A stretch of 64,000 nt of DNA, from assembly GCA_014656495.1 (NCBI GenBank), contig BNCN01000009.1, positions 62,001 through 126,000 of the forward strand, in the 5' to 3' direction. The translations under genes were made by a program, and so were the position numbers. Positions 51,510 to 62,971 of the stretch are shown here, one piece after another (positions within the stretch are counted from its first letter, which is position 1; every line of letters starts with the position of its first letter). Origin of the DNA: Comamonas sp. KCTC 72670. GTDB lineage: Bacteria > Myxococcota > Myxococcia > Myxococcales > Myxococcaceae. The notes under the pieces are model-generated. The model was given only the letters and a program-made list of their open reading frames with translations, ran no database searches and had not been told where the DNA came from.

Positions 51510-53126
51510 ATGCCACGAATCACATCGCGAATCGACCCGGGCTCCGAGGCGTTCAAGGCCCACCGCGCGGACATGCTGGCCCGTGTCGCGGAGCTGCGGG
51601 ACATCGAGGCGAAGGTCCGCCACACGGAGAACCAGGCGCGCGAGAAGTTCCACAAGCGCGGGCAACTGCTGCCTCGCGAGCGGCTGATGTTGCTGCTCGA
51701 CCGGGGCTCGCCGTTCCTGGAGCTGTCCACGCTGTGTGGCTACCGCTACCACGACGACAGCGACGGCTCGCTGGCGGGCGGCAACAGCATCATCGGCATT
51801 GGCTACGTGTCCGGGGTGCGGTGCATCGTCTTCGTGAACAACTCCGCCATCAAGGGTGGCACCGCGTCGCCGTGGGGCGTGCAGAAGGCGCTGCGAGCCC
51901 AGGCGCTGGCGCTGGAGAACAAGCTGCCCATGGTGTCGCTGGTGGAGAGCGGCGGCGCCAACCTGATGTACCAGCAGGAGATCTTCATCCCCGGCGGGGA
52001 GACCTTCTACAACCAGGCGCGGCTGTCGGCGGCGGGCATCCCGCAGGTGACGGTGGTGCATGGCTCCAGCACCGCGGGCGGCGCATACCTGCCGGGCCTG
52101 TCCGACTACGTGGTGATGGTGAAGAAGAAGGCGAAGGTCTTCCTCGCGGGTCCGCCGTTGCTCAAAGCGGCCACGGGGGAAGTCGCCACGGACGAGGAGT
52201 TGGGTGGCGCGGAGATGCACGCGACGGTGGCGGGCACGGCGGACTACCTGGCCGAGGACGACGCAGACGGCATCCGCATCGCGCGGGAGATCGTGGCGAA
52301 GCTCGGGTGGAACGCGCAGCTCCCGCCCGCTGAGCGCCCCTCCTACGCGGAGCCCTACTACTCCCCGGACGAGCTCTGCGGCGCCGTCCCCGTGGACTAT
52401 CGCAAGCCCTATGACTGCCGTGAGGTCATCGCGCGCATCGTGGATGGCTCGGAGTTCACCGGGTTCAAGGACGAGTACGACGCGCACACCGTCTGTGGTT
52501 GGGCGAACCTGTACGGCCATCCGCTGGGCATCATCGGCAACAATGGGCCGATTTCCCCCAAGGGCGCGACGAAGGCGGCGCAGTTCATCCAGCTCTGCTG
52601 CCAGAAGGACACGCCCATCCTCTACCTGCAGAACACCACGGGCTACCTGGTGGGGACGCAGCCGGAGCAGGGGGGCATCGTGAAGCACGGCTCGAAGATG
52701 ATTCAGGCCGTGGCCAACGCGACGGTGCCGCAGCTCACGGTGCTGATTGGCGGCGCCTTCGGCGCGGGCAACTACGGTATGTGCGGCCGGCCCTTTCATC
52801 CACGCTTCATCTTCGGTTGGCCCAACGCACGCACCGCCGTCATGGGCGGCGAGCAGGCGGCGAAGGTGATGTCCATCGTCTTCGGGGAGAAGCTGGCCCG
52901 GCAGGGGCAGGTGGTGGACGAGGAGCAGATCAAGGCGTTCTGCCAGCCCATCATCGACCAGTTCGACAAGGAGTCGCATCCGTTCAACGGGAGCGCGCGG
53001 CTGTTCGACGACGGGCTCATCGACCCGCGTGACACGCGGCGGGTGCTCGGGTTCACGTTGTCGGTCTGCCGCGAGGCGAAGCGGCGGCAGGTCCATCCCA
53101 ACACGTTCGGCGTCGCGCGGCTGTGA
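51510..53126 (+). CDS. acyl-CoA carboxylase beta subunit (carboxyltransferase; methylcrotonyl/geranyl-CoA type)
   Basis: 538 residues from the ATG at 51510, the length of LiuB/AtuC proteins. The biotin-carboxyl site region is seen in VESGGANLMYQQEIF and STAGGAYLPGLSDY. The acyl-CoA half has NNGPISPKGATKAAQF, TTGYLVGTQPEQGGIVKHG (shortened use) and GGAFGAGNYGMCGR. The sequence order is that of 3-methylcrotonyl-CoA carboxylase; AtuC and LiuB are too alike to separate by eye, and AtuA next door favours the geranyl-CoA version. It moves CO2 from biotin to the acyl-CoA. Confidence 0.9.
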   Translation: MPRITSRIDPGSEAFKAHRADMLARVAELRDIEAKVRHTENQAREKFHKRGQLLPRERLMLLLDRGSPFLELSTLCGYRYHDDSDGSLAGGNSIIGIGYVSGVRCIVFVNNSAIKGGTASPWGVQKALRAQALALENKLPMVSLVESGGANLMYQQEIFIPGGETFYNQARLSAAGIPQVTVVHGSSTAGGAYLPGLSDYVVMVKKKAKVFLAGPPLLKAATGEVATDEELGGAEMHATVAGTADYLAEDDADGIRIAREIVAKLGWNAQLPPAERPSYAEPYYSPDELCGAVPVDYRKPYDCREVIARIVDGSEFTGFKDEYDAHTVCGWANLYGHPLGIIGNNGPISPKGATKAAQFIQLCCQKDTPILYLQNTTGYLVGTQPEQGGIVKHGSKMIQAVANATVPQLTVLIGGAFGAGNYGMCGRPFHPRFIFGWPNARTAVMGGEQAAKVMSIVFGEKLARQGQVVDEEQIKAFCQPIIDQFDKESHPFNGSARLFDDGLIDPRDTRRVLGFTLSVCREAKRRQVHPNTFGVARL

Positions 53127-53140
53127 GAGGAGCGGACACG

Positions 53141-55135
<1,995 letters not shown>

Positions 55136-55149
55136 GCTGAGATGCGTTG

Positions 55150-55180
55150 GTTTCCAGACGGTCGAGCGCCGCCTGGAAAC
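55150..55180 (+). terminator. hairpin between the carboxylase operon and the second toxin module
   Basis: GTTTCCAG (55150-55157) and CTGGAAAC (55173-55180) pair with a 15-base loop, 14 bases after the carboxylase stop. It marks the boundary of the two units. Confidence 0.5.
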
Positions 55181-55210
55181 TGAACAGCCAATGCGCGTTA
55201 GGCTCCAGCC

Positions 55211-56263
55211 ATGTCATTGGCCATCACCGGACTGGGGATGGTGTCCTCGGTCGGGTACGACGTGGTTTCGTCATGCGCGGCGATCCGCTGCCGGATGGCC
55301 TTGCCCGTGCCCCTGGGCCTCCAGGTGGTTGCCTCCGGTGACCAGCCCGGCGTCGAGTCCGTGGTGGGATTCCCCATTCAGGGGCTCACGGAGGGGTTCG
55401 TAGGACTGGGCCTCCATGCGCTGCTCGTCCAGGAGGCCATCCAGGACCTGTGTGGCTATTCGAGGCTCACGGGAGAGGGCCCACTGTTCTGGGAGAACAC
55501 GGCGCTCTTCTTGGGCATCTCAGGTGCTCGCACGCTCGAACAGGAGCTGCTGGCTGAGCAGCTTCAAGAGAGCCTGCTTCCTGTGGTCGTCCGTCGTAGT
55601 GGTCTAGGCTTTTCGCAAGGGCTCCAAAAGGTCATCGCGGGCGGGCATGTCTCCGTGCTCGCGGCCATGGCGGAAGCGGCCGATGCCATCGCCACGGGGC
55701 ATGTGCAGCGTGCGCTCATCGTGGGGGTGGACAGCCTCACGAGCGACCTGGCGGCGCTTGAATGGTTGGACCTGAAGGGGCGGCTGAAGACACCGGAGCG
55801 CGCCGTGGGGTTCATGCCGGGAGAAGCGGCGGTGGCGGTGCTTGTCGAGGACCCAGTGATGGCACGGCGATGCGGCGCGAGGATGGAAGCGTATGTCGAG
55901 GCGCTCCAGGTCGGAGGGAGCGGCCGCGCTGTTCCCTCGATGCGGCTGGTTGAACCGCTGGAGGGGACGCTGGCCCGGGCGACGCGCATCGGCGACGTGT
56001 ACGGTGACCTCAATGGCGATGCGTCGCGGGCCTCGGAGTGGGGAACGTTCCTCGCGCGCTTTCCTCCTGACTCGGTGTTGGCGGGTGCCCAGGGGCACTG
56101 GCCCGCGATGTCGCTGGGGGATACGGGGGCCGCCAGTGGCGGAGTGTCCATTGCCGTGGCCACGCGGTCGTTCGTCAGGAAGTACGCCCGGGAAGATGAG
56201 ATTCTCGTGTGGTCGAGGTCGGATGAGGGCGAGGTGGCTTCGGGGCTTCTCGTCCGTCGATAG
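55211..56263 (+). CDS. ketosynthase/thiolase-fold protein lacking the catalytic Cys (toxin-module copy 2)
   Basis: 350 residues. It opens with ITGLGMVSSVG, the classic KAS N-terminus, and has RALIVGVDSL and LKTPERAVGFMPGEAAVAVL in common with copy 1 at 11867. By-eye alignment puts His146 (AGGHVSVLAAMAEA) at the position of the FabF Cys, and the late GHT of active enzymes is GDTGAASGG. Both losses argue against condensing activity. It heads a four-gene module: the nuclease starts 12 bases after its stop. Role as effector chaperone or adaptor is inferred from repeated association with DUF4150/DUF2169-type toxin loci. Confidence 0.75.
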   Translation: MSLAITGLGMVSSVGYDVVSSCAAIRCRMALPVPLGLQVVASGDQPGVESVVGFPIQGLTEGFVGLGLHALLVQEAIQDLCGYSRLTGEGPLFWENTALFLGISGARTLEQELLAEQLQESLLPVVVRRSGLGFSQGLQKVIAGGHVSVLAAMAEAADAIATGHVQRALIVGVDSLTSDLAALEWLDLKGRLKTPERAVGFMPGEAAVAVLVEDPVMARRCGARMEAYVEALQVGGSGRAVPSMRLVEPLEGTLARATRIGDVYGDLNGDASRASEWGTFLARFPPDSVLAGAQGHWPAMSLGDTGAASGGVSIAVATRSFVRKYAREDEILVWSRSDEGEVASGLLVRR

Positions 56264-56275
56264 GAGCGGGTACGC

Positions 56276-57193
56276 ATGGCATCCAGCGATACGCATCTGG
56301 CGTGGGATTCCAGGACGCTCAACCACACGGACCGGCCTTCTGGCTTCGGGTGCCTGTGGAGGCACACGATCACGGACAATGGGGGATGGAGCTCCCATCC
56401 ATGCAACCACATGTCCAACGGCTACAAGGTCTCCTTGCGCGAGCGCAGTGCGCTCTACAACAAGGACCATCAGGCGATCGCCCGGCGGATGAAGCTCATC
56501 CGGGACGACTTTGGGCTGAGTAACAAGGCGCAGAAGCGCATCTGGAAGCGCTTCCCCGTCCGCGACGATTCCAAGCGCAAGCGGACCCTGTCGGAGTTCT
56601 TCGACAGCGCACGGCAGTCCCTCTACTGGCTGCGCCGGGGACCCGAGGGCTGGCATCTCGGGGCGACACACCTGGCCCCTGTGCCGAGTCAGTCACTGAA
56701 GAAGGGCAACCGGCCCCAGTTCCAGCCGCGTCAGAACGCGACGCAGGGCGGGTATGGCGCCTTCTATCCCTACGAGCACAACTACCATCACCTCATCCCG
56801 ATAGGCGCCGTCGAGGAGTGGGTGATTGGCAAGGGCGAGTCGGGCAGTCCGGCGCGCTCCGACCAAGTGGTGAAGCTCATCCTCATCTCACGCTGGAACA
56901 TCCACAACGAGAAGAACATGGTCCTGCTGCCGCAGCAGGAGTTCGAGGCGCTCATCGTGGGCCTCCCGGCCCACTGCCCATGGGGTGTGCCCGCGCATTC
57001 GGCGTATCAGACGGCGCTCCAGTCTCGGCTGCGGACGCTGCGGAGCCAAATTGATCGTGCAATCCGGCAGAAGAAACACCCAAAGGACCTCAAGGCAGAC
57101 ATTCTGGATGAACTGAATACGCTGTCGAAGGCTCTGCTGGCTCAGGTCAAGAGCATGAGGGCGGGTGTTCAGCTTGGGACCGTGAACGTCTAG
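56276..57193 (+). CDS. AHH/HNH-type nuclease toxin, copy 2
   Basis: 305 residues. The N-terminal 100 residues include a Cys/His/Trp-rich stretch (CLWRHTITDNGGW, SSHPCNHMSNGYK) and differ from copy 1. The nuclease core is YEHNYHHLIPIG (His171-His172; the Ala of AHH is Tyr), then WNIHNEKNMVLLPQ (207-220), His233 and His241-S-A-Y244, matching the spacing of copy 1. A charged helical tail follows. Imm11 starts 8 bases after its stop. Likely a T6SS-delivered nuclease; the changed first residue of the motif is common in relatives and need not inactivate it. Confidence 0.75.
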   Translation: MASSDTHLAWDSRTLNHTDRPSGFGCLWRHTITDNGGWSSHPCNHMSNGYKVSLRERSALYNKDHQAIARRMKLIRDDFGLSNKAQKRIWKRFPVRDDSKRKRTLSEFFDSARQSLYWLRRGPEGWHLGATHLAPVPSQSLKKGNRPQFQPRQNATQGGYGAFYPYEHNYHHLIPIGAVEEWVIGKGESGSPARSDQVVKLILISRWNIHNEKNMVLLPQQEFEALIVGLPAHCPWGVPAHSAYQTALQSRLRTLRSQIDRAIRQKKHPKDLKADILDELNTLSKALLAQVKSMRAGVQLGTVNV

Positions 57194-57201
57194 GGGAGTT
57201 G

Positions 57202-57789
57202 ATGCCTTATCGATATTATACTTTTGTCCATGCCCTGGACCCCCGCGCCGTCGAGATTGTCGATCTTCCAGACAGGGTCGACGACTACTTCTACCTGCGG
57301 GATGGCGTGCCAATGGCAGGTTACCTGCCGCCGACGACAGCGCTCGCTTTGTATGAACGGGCCGGCGACATGCTCACGGACTTCATCGCGAACCCAGACA
57401 CGGCTCTCTACGTTTCCCAGCCTGCTCAAAAGGTGATGGGAGAGCGGGGGTTGACGGACACGGTCGTTGAACTCTTGCCCTTCGTTCTATTGGACAAGCG
57501 AGGTCGTCGCATTCGCGAACCCTATGCGATTGCGAATCCGCTGCTGAAGGTTGCCTGCCTGGACTTCGAGCGTTCGAAGTATCGGAGAGCTGCGAGCGAC
57601 CCGAATGAAATCGCGGAGGTCAAGGTGCTGTGTCTCCGCGAGGATGAGGTCCCGTCGGACGCGCAGTTGTTCCGGGTGGCGGAGTTCCCGGAGATGATCG
57701 TGCTGCGCTCCGACTTGCTCGAAGCCTTCCAGCAGGCCGGGCTCACCGGGCTCGCCGTTCACCCCACGGGCACGGAGATTCCGGGCTGA
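57202..57789 (+). CDS. Imm11-family immunity protein, module 2
   Basis: 195 residues from the ATG at 57202 (GGGGAG 3-8 bases upstream; a TTG just before it is rejected). It is a distant relative of the four copies in module 1: RYYTFVHALD at the start, then LLPFVLLDKRG, FERSKYRRA, DAQLFRVAEFPEMIVLRSDLL (shortened use) and AGLTGLAVHPTG, aligned with their AGLTGFKVYEAEG. The first 40 bases are AT-rich. It follows the nuclease by 8 bases and should be its antidote. Confidence 0.75.
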   Translation: MPYRYYTFVHALDPRAVEIVDLPDRVDDYFYLRDGVPMAGYLPPTTALALYERAGDMLTDFIANPDTALYVSQPAQKVMGERGLTDTVVELLPFVLLDKRGRRIREPYAIANPLLKVACLDFERSKYRRAASDPNEIAEVKVLCLREDEVPSDAQLFRVAEFPEMIVLRSDLLEAFQQAGLTGLAVHPTGTEIPG

Positions 57790-57803
57790 CGCCTGGGCGG
57801 GAC

Positions 57804-58535
57804 ATGGACTCGGTTCTCGACAACATCCTCTTCCTCGTGGGGCAGAGGATGCCTCGGCTTCAGTCGTCCTCCGTGAAGCCCGACGCGAAGCTGACGCTGG
57901 AGACCGCGGCCCTCTGGCGGCAGTACGGCTGCGGCCTCCTGTTGTCCGAATTGGACGAGGAGGGGTTTCGGGACGGCCTCGAACAGGCGGCGACGCTCTA
58001 CCTGGGGCTGCTCAGGCGCCGGAGTGAGTGCTCCGAGTTCGACCAGTACTACCTGGCCCGCAGCAAGGGCGAGCCCCTCTTCGATGCGCTGGCGTTGGGC
58101 ACCTGGGACCTGGCCGGGTCCATCGCCATGTCGATGACACCGAAGTGGATGCAGCGGATGGAGCCAGAAGAGGACTTCCATTACGTCGGTGCCCTGATGG
58201 CCCTGCTGCTGCAACGCCCTTCGGAGCTGGCCACAGACCTCGATGCCTTCGAGCGGACCCTCCAAGGAGGAAGCTCCTACCGCTTCGACATCGTGAAGGC
58301 GCTGGCGGCCCGGGATGGCGACGCCTTCGACGTGGGCCTTCTGGGATTGATTGAAGAGCAGGCGGCGCAGGTCGAACGCCAGCGCCGCTCAGGCCTCTTC
58401 GACCCCTACCGCCACAAGACGGAGGCCTTCGTCTTCGTCGAAGGCGCGGCGGTCGTTCAACTCGCACGCAGCCTGGCAATGCCGACGCAGGAACGGTACC
58501 GCCTCATTCCCGCCGAGGCACTACGAGGGACGTAA
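57804..58535 (+). CDS. Imm49-family immunity-like protein, copy 2
   Basis: 243 residues, all-helical. The C-terminal part AFVFVEGAAVVQLARSLA then RYRLIPAEALRG parallels the copy at 16703 (FVWLEGLALLRLAERAG, FRYCPPLAR). It starts 14 bases after the Imm11 stop and closes the module. The recurrence of an Imm49-like gene in both modules implies a set role, either a second antidote or an effector-binding partner. Confidence 0.72.
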   Translation: MDSVLDNILFLVGQRMPRLQSSSVKPDAKLTLETAALWRQYGCGLLLSELDEEGFRDGLEQAATLYLGLLRRRSECSEFDQYYLARSKGEPLFDALALGTWDLAGSIAMSMTPKWMQRMEPEEDFHYVGALMALLLQRPSELATDLDAFERTLQGGSSYRFDIVKALAARDGDAFDVGLLGLIEEQAAQVERQRRSGLFDPYRHKTEAFVFVEGAAVVQLARSLAMPTQERYRLIPAEALRGT

Positions 58536-58544
58536 GGCGGAACG

Positions 58545-59747
58545 TCACGCCTTCGGCACCGCGCCCTTCGGGCCCCGCTTGAGCGCCAGCAGGGCCACGA
58601 CACACAGCGCGGCGCCGGAGGCACAGACGCCGGTCCAACCCCAGTGCGTCCACGCGAAGGTGCCCAGCCATGAACCGGCGGCGCCTCCCGCGAAGTACGT
58701 CACCATGTAGAGCGTGTTGAGCCGGCTGCGCGCCTCGGGGCGCAGCGAGTACACGCGCGTCTGATTGGAGATCTGGTTCGCCTGGACGCCCAGGTCGAGC
58801 AGCACCACGCCCAGCGCCATGCCCCACAGCCAGCGGCCCAGGGGCCACATCACCACGAAGGACAGCAGCAGCACGACGATGGCCCCGGCGTTGATGCGCC
58901 GGTCTCCGCGCTGGTCGGCGTAGCGGCCCACCAGCGGAGCCACGGCCGCGCCCGCGACGCCCACCACGCCGAAGAGCCCCGCCACCTGCGCGTCGTACCG
59001 CTGCGGCAGGCTCTGGAGATACAGCGCCAGCGTGGACCAGAAGACACTGAACGCCCCGAAGCTGAGCGCGCCCAGCACCGCGTGCAGCCGCAGGACGGGC
59101 TCGGTGCGCGCCAGGTCGACGAGCGAGCGCAGCAACTGAGGGTACGGCATCGACGCCACGGGCGGCTGCGACGGCAGCGTGAAGCGCAACACGACCGCCA
59201 GCGCGAGCATCAACCCCGCGGCAATCCAGAACATCGTGCGCCAGCCCAGGTGCGTCCCCACGAAGCCGGCCGCTGTGCGAGACAGCAGGATGCCCATGAG
59301 CACGCCGCTCATGACGGTGCCCACCACCCGGCCTCGCTGCGCCGCGGGGGCCAGGTGCGCCGCGAAGGGGACCAGGAGCTGTGGGATGATGGTGGTGACA
59401 CCCACGAGGAAGCTCGCGGCCACCAGCCAGTGCAACGTGGGCGCGAAGGCCACACCCACCAGCGCCAGGGCCACCAGCGCGGTCATGGTGACGATGACCC
59501 GCCGCCGCTCCAGGCTGTCGCCCAGGGGGACGATGAACAGCATGCCCACCGCGTAGCCCACCTGCGTCAGCATGGGCACCAACCCCAGCGCGCTCCCCGA
59601 CGCCCCCAGCGCCGCCCCGATGTCTCCCAGGAGCGGCTGGTTGTAATAGAGGTTCGCGACCGTCGCCCCCGAGGCGGCGGCCATGAGCCACACGAGCCCG
59701 GCGGACAAGGTGGGGTGGGGGGACTCCGTGGGGGAATGCATCGTCAT
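58545..59747 (-). CDS. MFS transporter (exporter-like, 12 TM)
   Basis: 400 residues from the ATG at 59747; the extension to 59831 overlaps the divergent gene. Twelve hydrophobic segments are visible. The loop 2-3 region reads [18 protein letters not shown], which corresponds to the MFS motif GxxxDxxGRR. It resembles DHA-type small-molecule exporters ([10 protein letters not shown] at the first helix is typical of the AraJ-like group). It converges on the Imm49 gene, 9 bases apart. Substrate unknown. Confidence 0.82.
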   Translation of the reverse strand: MTMHSPTESPHPTLSAGLVWLMAAASGATVANLYYNQPLLGDIGAALGASGSALGLVPMLTQVGYAVGMLFIVPLGDSLERRRVIVTMTALVALALVGVAFAPTLHWLVAASFLVGVTTIIPQLLVPFAAHLAPAAQRGRVVGTVMSGVLMGILLSRTAAGFVGTHLGWRTMFWIAAGLMLALAVVLRFTLPSQPPVASMPYPQLLRSLVDLARTEPVLRLHAVLGALSFGAFSVFWSTLALYLQSLPQRYDAQVAGLFGVVGVAGAAVAPLVGRYADQRGDRRINAGAIVVLLLSFVVMWPLGRWLWGMALGVVLLDLGVQANQISNQTRVYSLRPEARSRLNTLYMVTYFAGGAAGSWLGTFAWTHWGWTGVCASGAALCVVALLALKRGPKGAVPKA

Positions 59748-59809
59748 GGCGGCGACGGGACTCTCGCGCCGCGCCCATTCAGGGTCCAGACCTGTGTAGG
59801 CTCCGGGGA

Positions 59810-60826
59810 ATGTCTGGACTGGATTCCACACCCGGCGGCTTGCCTGTCATCGACATGGCGTCCCTGTTCGACGCTTCCCGCACCACCGAGCGTGCGCAGG
59901 TCGCGCGCGAAATCGAGCTGGCCTGCCGTGACAGTGGTTTCTTCTACGTCACCGGTCATGGCGTCACCGATGCGCAGTTCGAGCGTCTGGAGCGGGAGAG
60001 CCGCCGCTTCTTCGCGCTGTCCCGGGCGGCGAAGGAGGCCATCGCCATGTCGCGGGGCGGCGTCGCCTGGCGCGGGTGGTTTCCGCTGGGCGGTGAGCTG
60101 ACCTCGGGGCGTCCGGACCGGAAGGAGGGGCTCTACCTGGGCACGGAGCTGGGGAGCGAGCACCCGCGCGTGAAGGCCGGCTGGCCCCTGCATGGCGCGA
60201 ACCTGTGGCCTTCGGAGGTGCCCGAGCTGCGGCCGGCGGTGCTCGAGTACATGGCGGCCTGCACCCGCGCGGCGCACGCGCTGATGGAGGGCATCGCGCT
60301 GAGTCTGGGCCTGGAAGCCGGCTACTTCCGACAGCACTACACGGCGGACCCGACGGTGCTCTTCCGCGTCTTCCACTACCCCGCGGAACCGGCGACCTCG
60401 GAGGAGCGCTGGGGCGTGGGCGAGCACACCGACTATGGGCTGCTCACGCTGCTGGCCCAGGACGAACACGGTGGTTTGCAGGTGAAGACGCCTCGCGGCT
60501 GGGCGGAGGCGCCGCCCATTCCGGGGACGCTGGTCTGCAACGTCGGTGACATGCTCGACCGGATGACGGTGGGTTGGTACCGCTCCACGCCCCACCGGGT
60601 GAAGAACGTCAGCGGGAAGAGCCGGCTGTCCTTCCCGCTGTTCTTCGATCCGGACTTCGTGGCCGAGGTCCAGCCGCTCCCCTGCGCGTCGAACGTGGAT
60701 GTCGACGCGGACCGCTCGCGCCGCTGGGATGGGGCCAGCGTGCACGCCTACCGAGGCACCTACGGCGACTACCTGCTCGGCAAGGTGTCCAAGGTGTTCC
60801 CGGAGCTCGGCCGACGGGTGCTGTAG
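59810..60826 (+). CDS. 2-oxoglutarate/Fe(II)-dependent oxygenase, isopenicillin-N-synthase-like
   Basis: 338 residues. N-terminal DIOX_N-like part: [14 protein letters not shown], then [15 protein letters not shown]. The iron ligands are His206 and Asp208 in [11 protein letters not shown] and His262 in TPHRVKN, with the 2-oxoglutarate Arg about residue 272 in [12 protein letters not shown]. All are present. Such enzymes hydroxylate or desaturate small molecules. It is divergent from the MFS gene over 62 bases, so a natural-product modification plus export pairing is possible but unproven. Confidence 0.85.
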   Translation: MSGLDSTPGGLPVIDMASLFDASRTTERAQVAREIELACRDSGFFYVTGHGVTDAQFERLERESRRFFALSRAAKEAIAMSRGGVAWRGWFPLGGELTSGRPDRKEGLYLGTELGSEHPRVKAGWPLHGANLWPSEVPELRPAVLEYMAACTRAAHALMEGIALSLGLEAGYFRQHYTADPTVLFRVFHYPAEPATSEERWGVGEHTDYGLLTLLAQDEHGGLQVKTPRGWAEAPPIPGTLVCNVGDMLDRMTVGWYRSTPHRVKNVSGKSRLSFPLFFDPDFVAEVQPLPCASNVDVDADRSRRWDGASVHAYRGTYGDYLLGKVSKVFPELGRRVL

Positions 60827-60877
60827 GCCACGGCGCGGAAGACGGCGCCGAACGCTGACGCCATCTTCTTTCGGACA

Positions 60878-60896
60878 TATTGGCAGTGTGCCAATA
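60878..60896. promoter_or_regulatory. inverted repeat upstream of the SDR/acyl-CoA dehydrogenase operon
   Basis: TATTGGCA (60878-60885), GTG, TGCCAATA (60889-60896): a perfect 8-base inverted repeat, 70 bases before the ATG at 60967. It is a likely operator for a TetR/MarR-type regulator not encoded in the window. It is not a sigma-54 site, since no TTGC box follows at the right spacing. Confidence 0.5.
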
Positions 60897-60966
60897 ACTT
60901 CATGGACTGCCAGGGAGGGCTTTCTTAAGCTCCGTCTGTCGCGTCTGGCGTTTCCGGAGGTTCTCC

Positions 60967-61740
60967 ATGAAGCCGTCTGCCTTTGACCTGGGTGGCCGCC
61001 GCGCGTTGGTCACCGGTGCGTCAGGAGGGTTGGGGTTGCACTTCGCCGAGGTGCTGGCCCAGGCGGGCGCGGAGGTCGTGCTGGCGGCCCGCCGTCTGGA
61101 GACGCTGGTCGTCCAGGTGGAGCGGCTTCGGAACCAGGGGTTGCGTGCCCACGCCGTGGCGCTGGACGTGACGCAAGCGGACTCCGTCAGCGCGGCCGTG
61201 GCCCGGGCGGAAGCCCTGACGGGCGGCGTGGTGGACGTGCTGGTGAACAACGCGGGCGTGTCCGGCCAGCACTTCTTCCTCCAGGTGGATGAGGCGGAGT
61301 GGGACACGGTGGTCGACACCAACCTGAAGGGGGCGTACCTGGTGGCCCGCGCGGTGGCGCGCCGGCTGGTGGACCGGGCGACCCCGGGGAGCATCATCCA
61401 CATCGCCTCCATCCTGGGCCTGCGCGTGAGCGGGTCCGTGGCTCCGTACTGCGCGTCCAAGGCGGGGTTGATTCACCTCACCAAGGCGATGGCGCTCGAG
61501 CTGGCGCGGCACCGGATTCGCGTGAATGCCCTGGCGCCGGGCTACATCGAGACGGAGTTCAACCGCGAGTTCTTCGAGAGCGAGGCCGCGAAGAAGCTGA
61601 TTGCGCGCATCCCTTTTCGCCGGCTGGGCCACCTGCGCGAGCTGGACGGGCCGCTGCTGCTCCTGGCCTCGGACGCCGGCAGTTACATGAGTGGCGGTGT
61701 GCTGGAGGTGGACGGCGGCCACCTCTGCTCCACGTTGTGA
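60967..61740 (+). CDS. SDR family oxidoreductase
   Basis: 257 residues with TGASGGLG (cofactor motif), NNAG near residue 95 and the active site YCASK (Tyr161, Lys165), so it is catalytically complete. C-terminal MSGGVLEVDGG is usual. Length and context suggest a 3-hydroxyacyl-CoA or related alcohol dehydrogenase acting with the acyl-CoA dehydrogenase that follows 28 bases later. The ribosome site is CGGAGG, 7 bases before the ATG. Confidence 0.85.
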   Translation: MKPSAFDLGGRRALVTGASGGLGLHFAEVLAQAGAEVVLAARRLETLVVQVERLRNQGLRAHAVALDVTQADSVSAAVARAEALTGGVVDVLVNNAGVSGQHFFLQVDEAEWDTVVDTNLKGAYLVARAVARRLVDRATPGSIIHIASILGLRVSGSVAPYCASKAGLIHLTKAMALELARHRIRVNALAPGYIETEFNREFFESEAAKKLIARIPFRRLGHLRELDGPLLLLASDAGSYMSGGVLEVDGGHLCSTL

Positions 61741-61768
61741 GTTCCGCGCCGTTCTCCAGGAGCCATCG

Positions 61769-62968
61769 ATGGATTTCTCCCTGTCCCCCGAGGTCGAGGA
61801 CTACCGCCTGCGCGTGCGGGCCTTCGTCGAGCAGCACGTCCTGCCATTGGAGAAGCAACCCGAGGTCTTCGACGCGCACGAGAACATCTGTGAGGGCGTC
61901 GTGGCCCGCGTGCGCGACCGTGCCCGCGCCGAAGGCCTGTGGGCCTTCCAGATGCCGAAGGCGCGGGGCGGGCAGGGGTTGGGCGTCGTGGGCATGGCCG
62001 CCTGTTACGAGGAGGCGGCGCGCTCGCCCTTCGGCCCGGTGATGTTCAACGCCGCGCCGCCCGACGACGGGAACATGATTCTGTTGGAGAAGGTCCTCCG
62101 GACGGAGGCGCTCAAGCAGCGCTGGTTGCAGCCCATCATCGACGGCGAGGTGCGCTCGGCGTTCGCGATGACGGAGCCCCAGGGGTGCGGCTCCGACCCG
62201 TCCCTCACGTACACGAAGGCCACGCGGCGTGGCGACACGTGGATCATCACGGGCCGCAAGTGGTTCATCACCGGGGCACAGGGCGCTCAGCACTTCGTGC
62301 TGGTGGCGCGCACGTCCGACGATGCGCGCAAGGGCCTCACCGCCTTCCTGTTCGACGCGGACCAGCCGGGTTGGCGCATCGAGCGGCGCATTCCCATCAT
62401 GGGCCCCGAGGAGCACGGCGGACACTGCGAAATCGTCTTCGACGGGCTGGAGATTCCGGACGCGAACCGCCTGCTGGAAGTGGGGGACGGCCTCAAGGTG
62501 ACGCAGGTTCGGCTCGGCACGGCGCGCCTCACGCACTGCATGCGGTGGCTCGGGCTGGCCAGGCGGTGTCTGGAGGAAGCGGGGGCGTACGTAGCGAAGC
62601 GCATGAGCTTCGGCGTGACGCTGGCGCAGCATGAAGGCGTGCAGTGGATGCTGGGTGACGCCGCGAAGGACATCCACATCGGCCGGTTGCTCACGATGAG
62701 CGCGGCCTGGAAGCTGGACCAGGGCGACTTCGCTCGCACGGACATCTCCATCGCGAAGATTCACGTCGCGGACACGCTGCACAAGGCGGCGGACACGGCC
62801 ATCCAGCTCTTGGGCGCGCGGGGCTACTCCAAGGACACCCTGGTCGAGTGGATCTACCGCTACGCGCGGCAGGCCCGTCTGGTGGACGGCGCCAGCGAGG
62901 TGCACAAGCAGGTGCTGTCTCGCGCCTACCTGGCGGAGGGGCCGGGGTTCTTCAAGTGGGGCGTGTGA
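61769..62968 (+). CDS. acyl-CoA dehydrogenase (ACAD10/11-like group)
   Basis: 399 residues from the ATG at 61769 (CAGGAGCC upstream). FAD-binding segments are FAMTEPQGCGSDPS and WFITGAQGAQHFV; the tail has QLLGARGYSKDT and YRYARQARLVDGASEVHK, shortened to RLVDGASEVHK. It should oxidise acyl-CoA at C2-C3, passing electrons to ETF. Together with the downstream phosphotransferase it mirrors the human ACAD10/11 pairing of kinase and dehydrogenase. It lies 3 bases before the next start. Confidence 0.88.
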   Translation: MDFSLSPEVEDYRLRVRAFVEQHVLPLEKQPEVFDAHENICEGVVARVRDRARAEGLWAFQMPKARGGQGLGVVGMAACYEEAARSPFGPVMFNAAPPDDGNMILLEKVLRTEALKQRWLQPIIDGEVRSAFAMTEPQGCGSDPSLTYTKATRRGDTWIITGRKWFITGAQGAQHFVLVARTSDDARKGLTAFLFDADQPGWRIERRIPIMGPEEHGGHCEIVFDGLEIPDANRLLEVGDGLKVTQVRLGTARLTHCMRWLGLARRCLEEAGAYVAKRMSFGVTLAQHEGVQWMLGDAAKDIHIGRLLTMSAAWKLDQGDFARTDISIAKIHVADTLHKAADTAIQLLGARGYSKDTLVEWIYRYARQARLVDGASEVHKQVLSRAYLAEGPGFFKWGV

Positions 62969-62971
62969 CCC

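Noticed and set aside
51021-53096. 691-codon open frame on the minus strand antisense to the carboxylase beta gene
   Set aside because: Same effect of high GC at third positions; the plus-strand product is a complete carboxyltransferase.
55211-56263. Ketosynthase-like gene as part of a fatty-acid or polyketide cluster
   Set aside because: No acyl carrier, ketoreductase or acyltransferase is nearby, the catalytic Cys is missing, and the neighbours are toxin and immunity genes.
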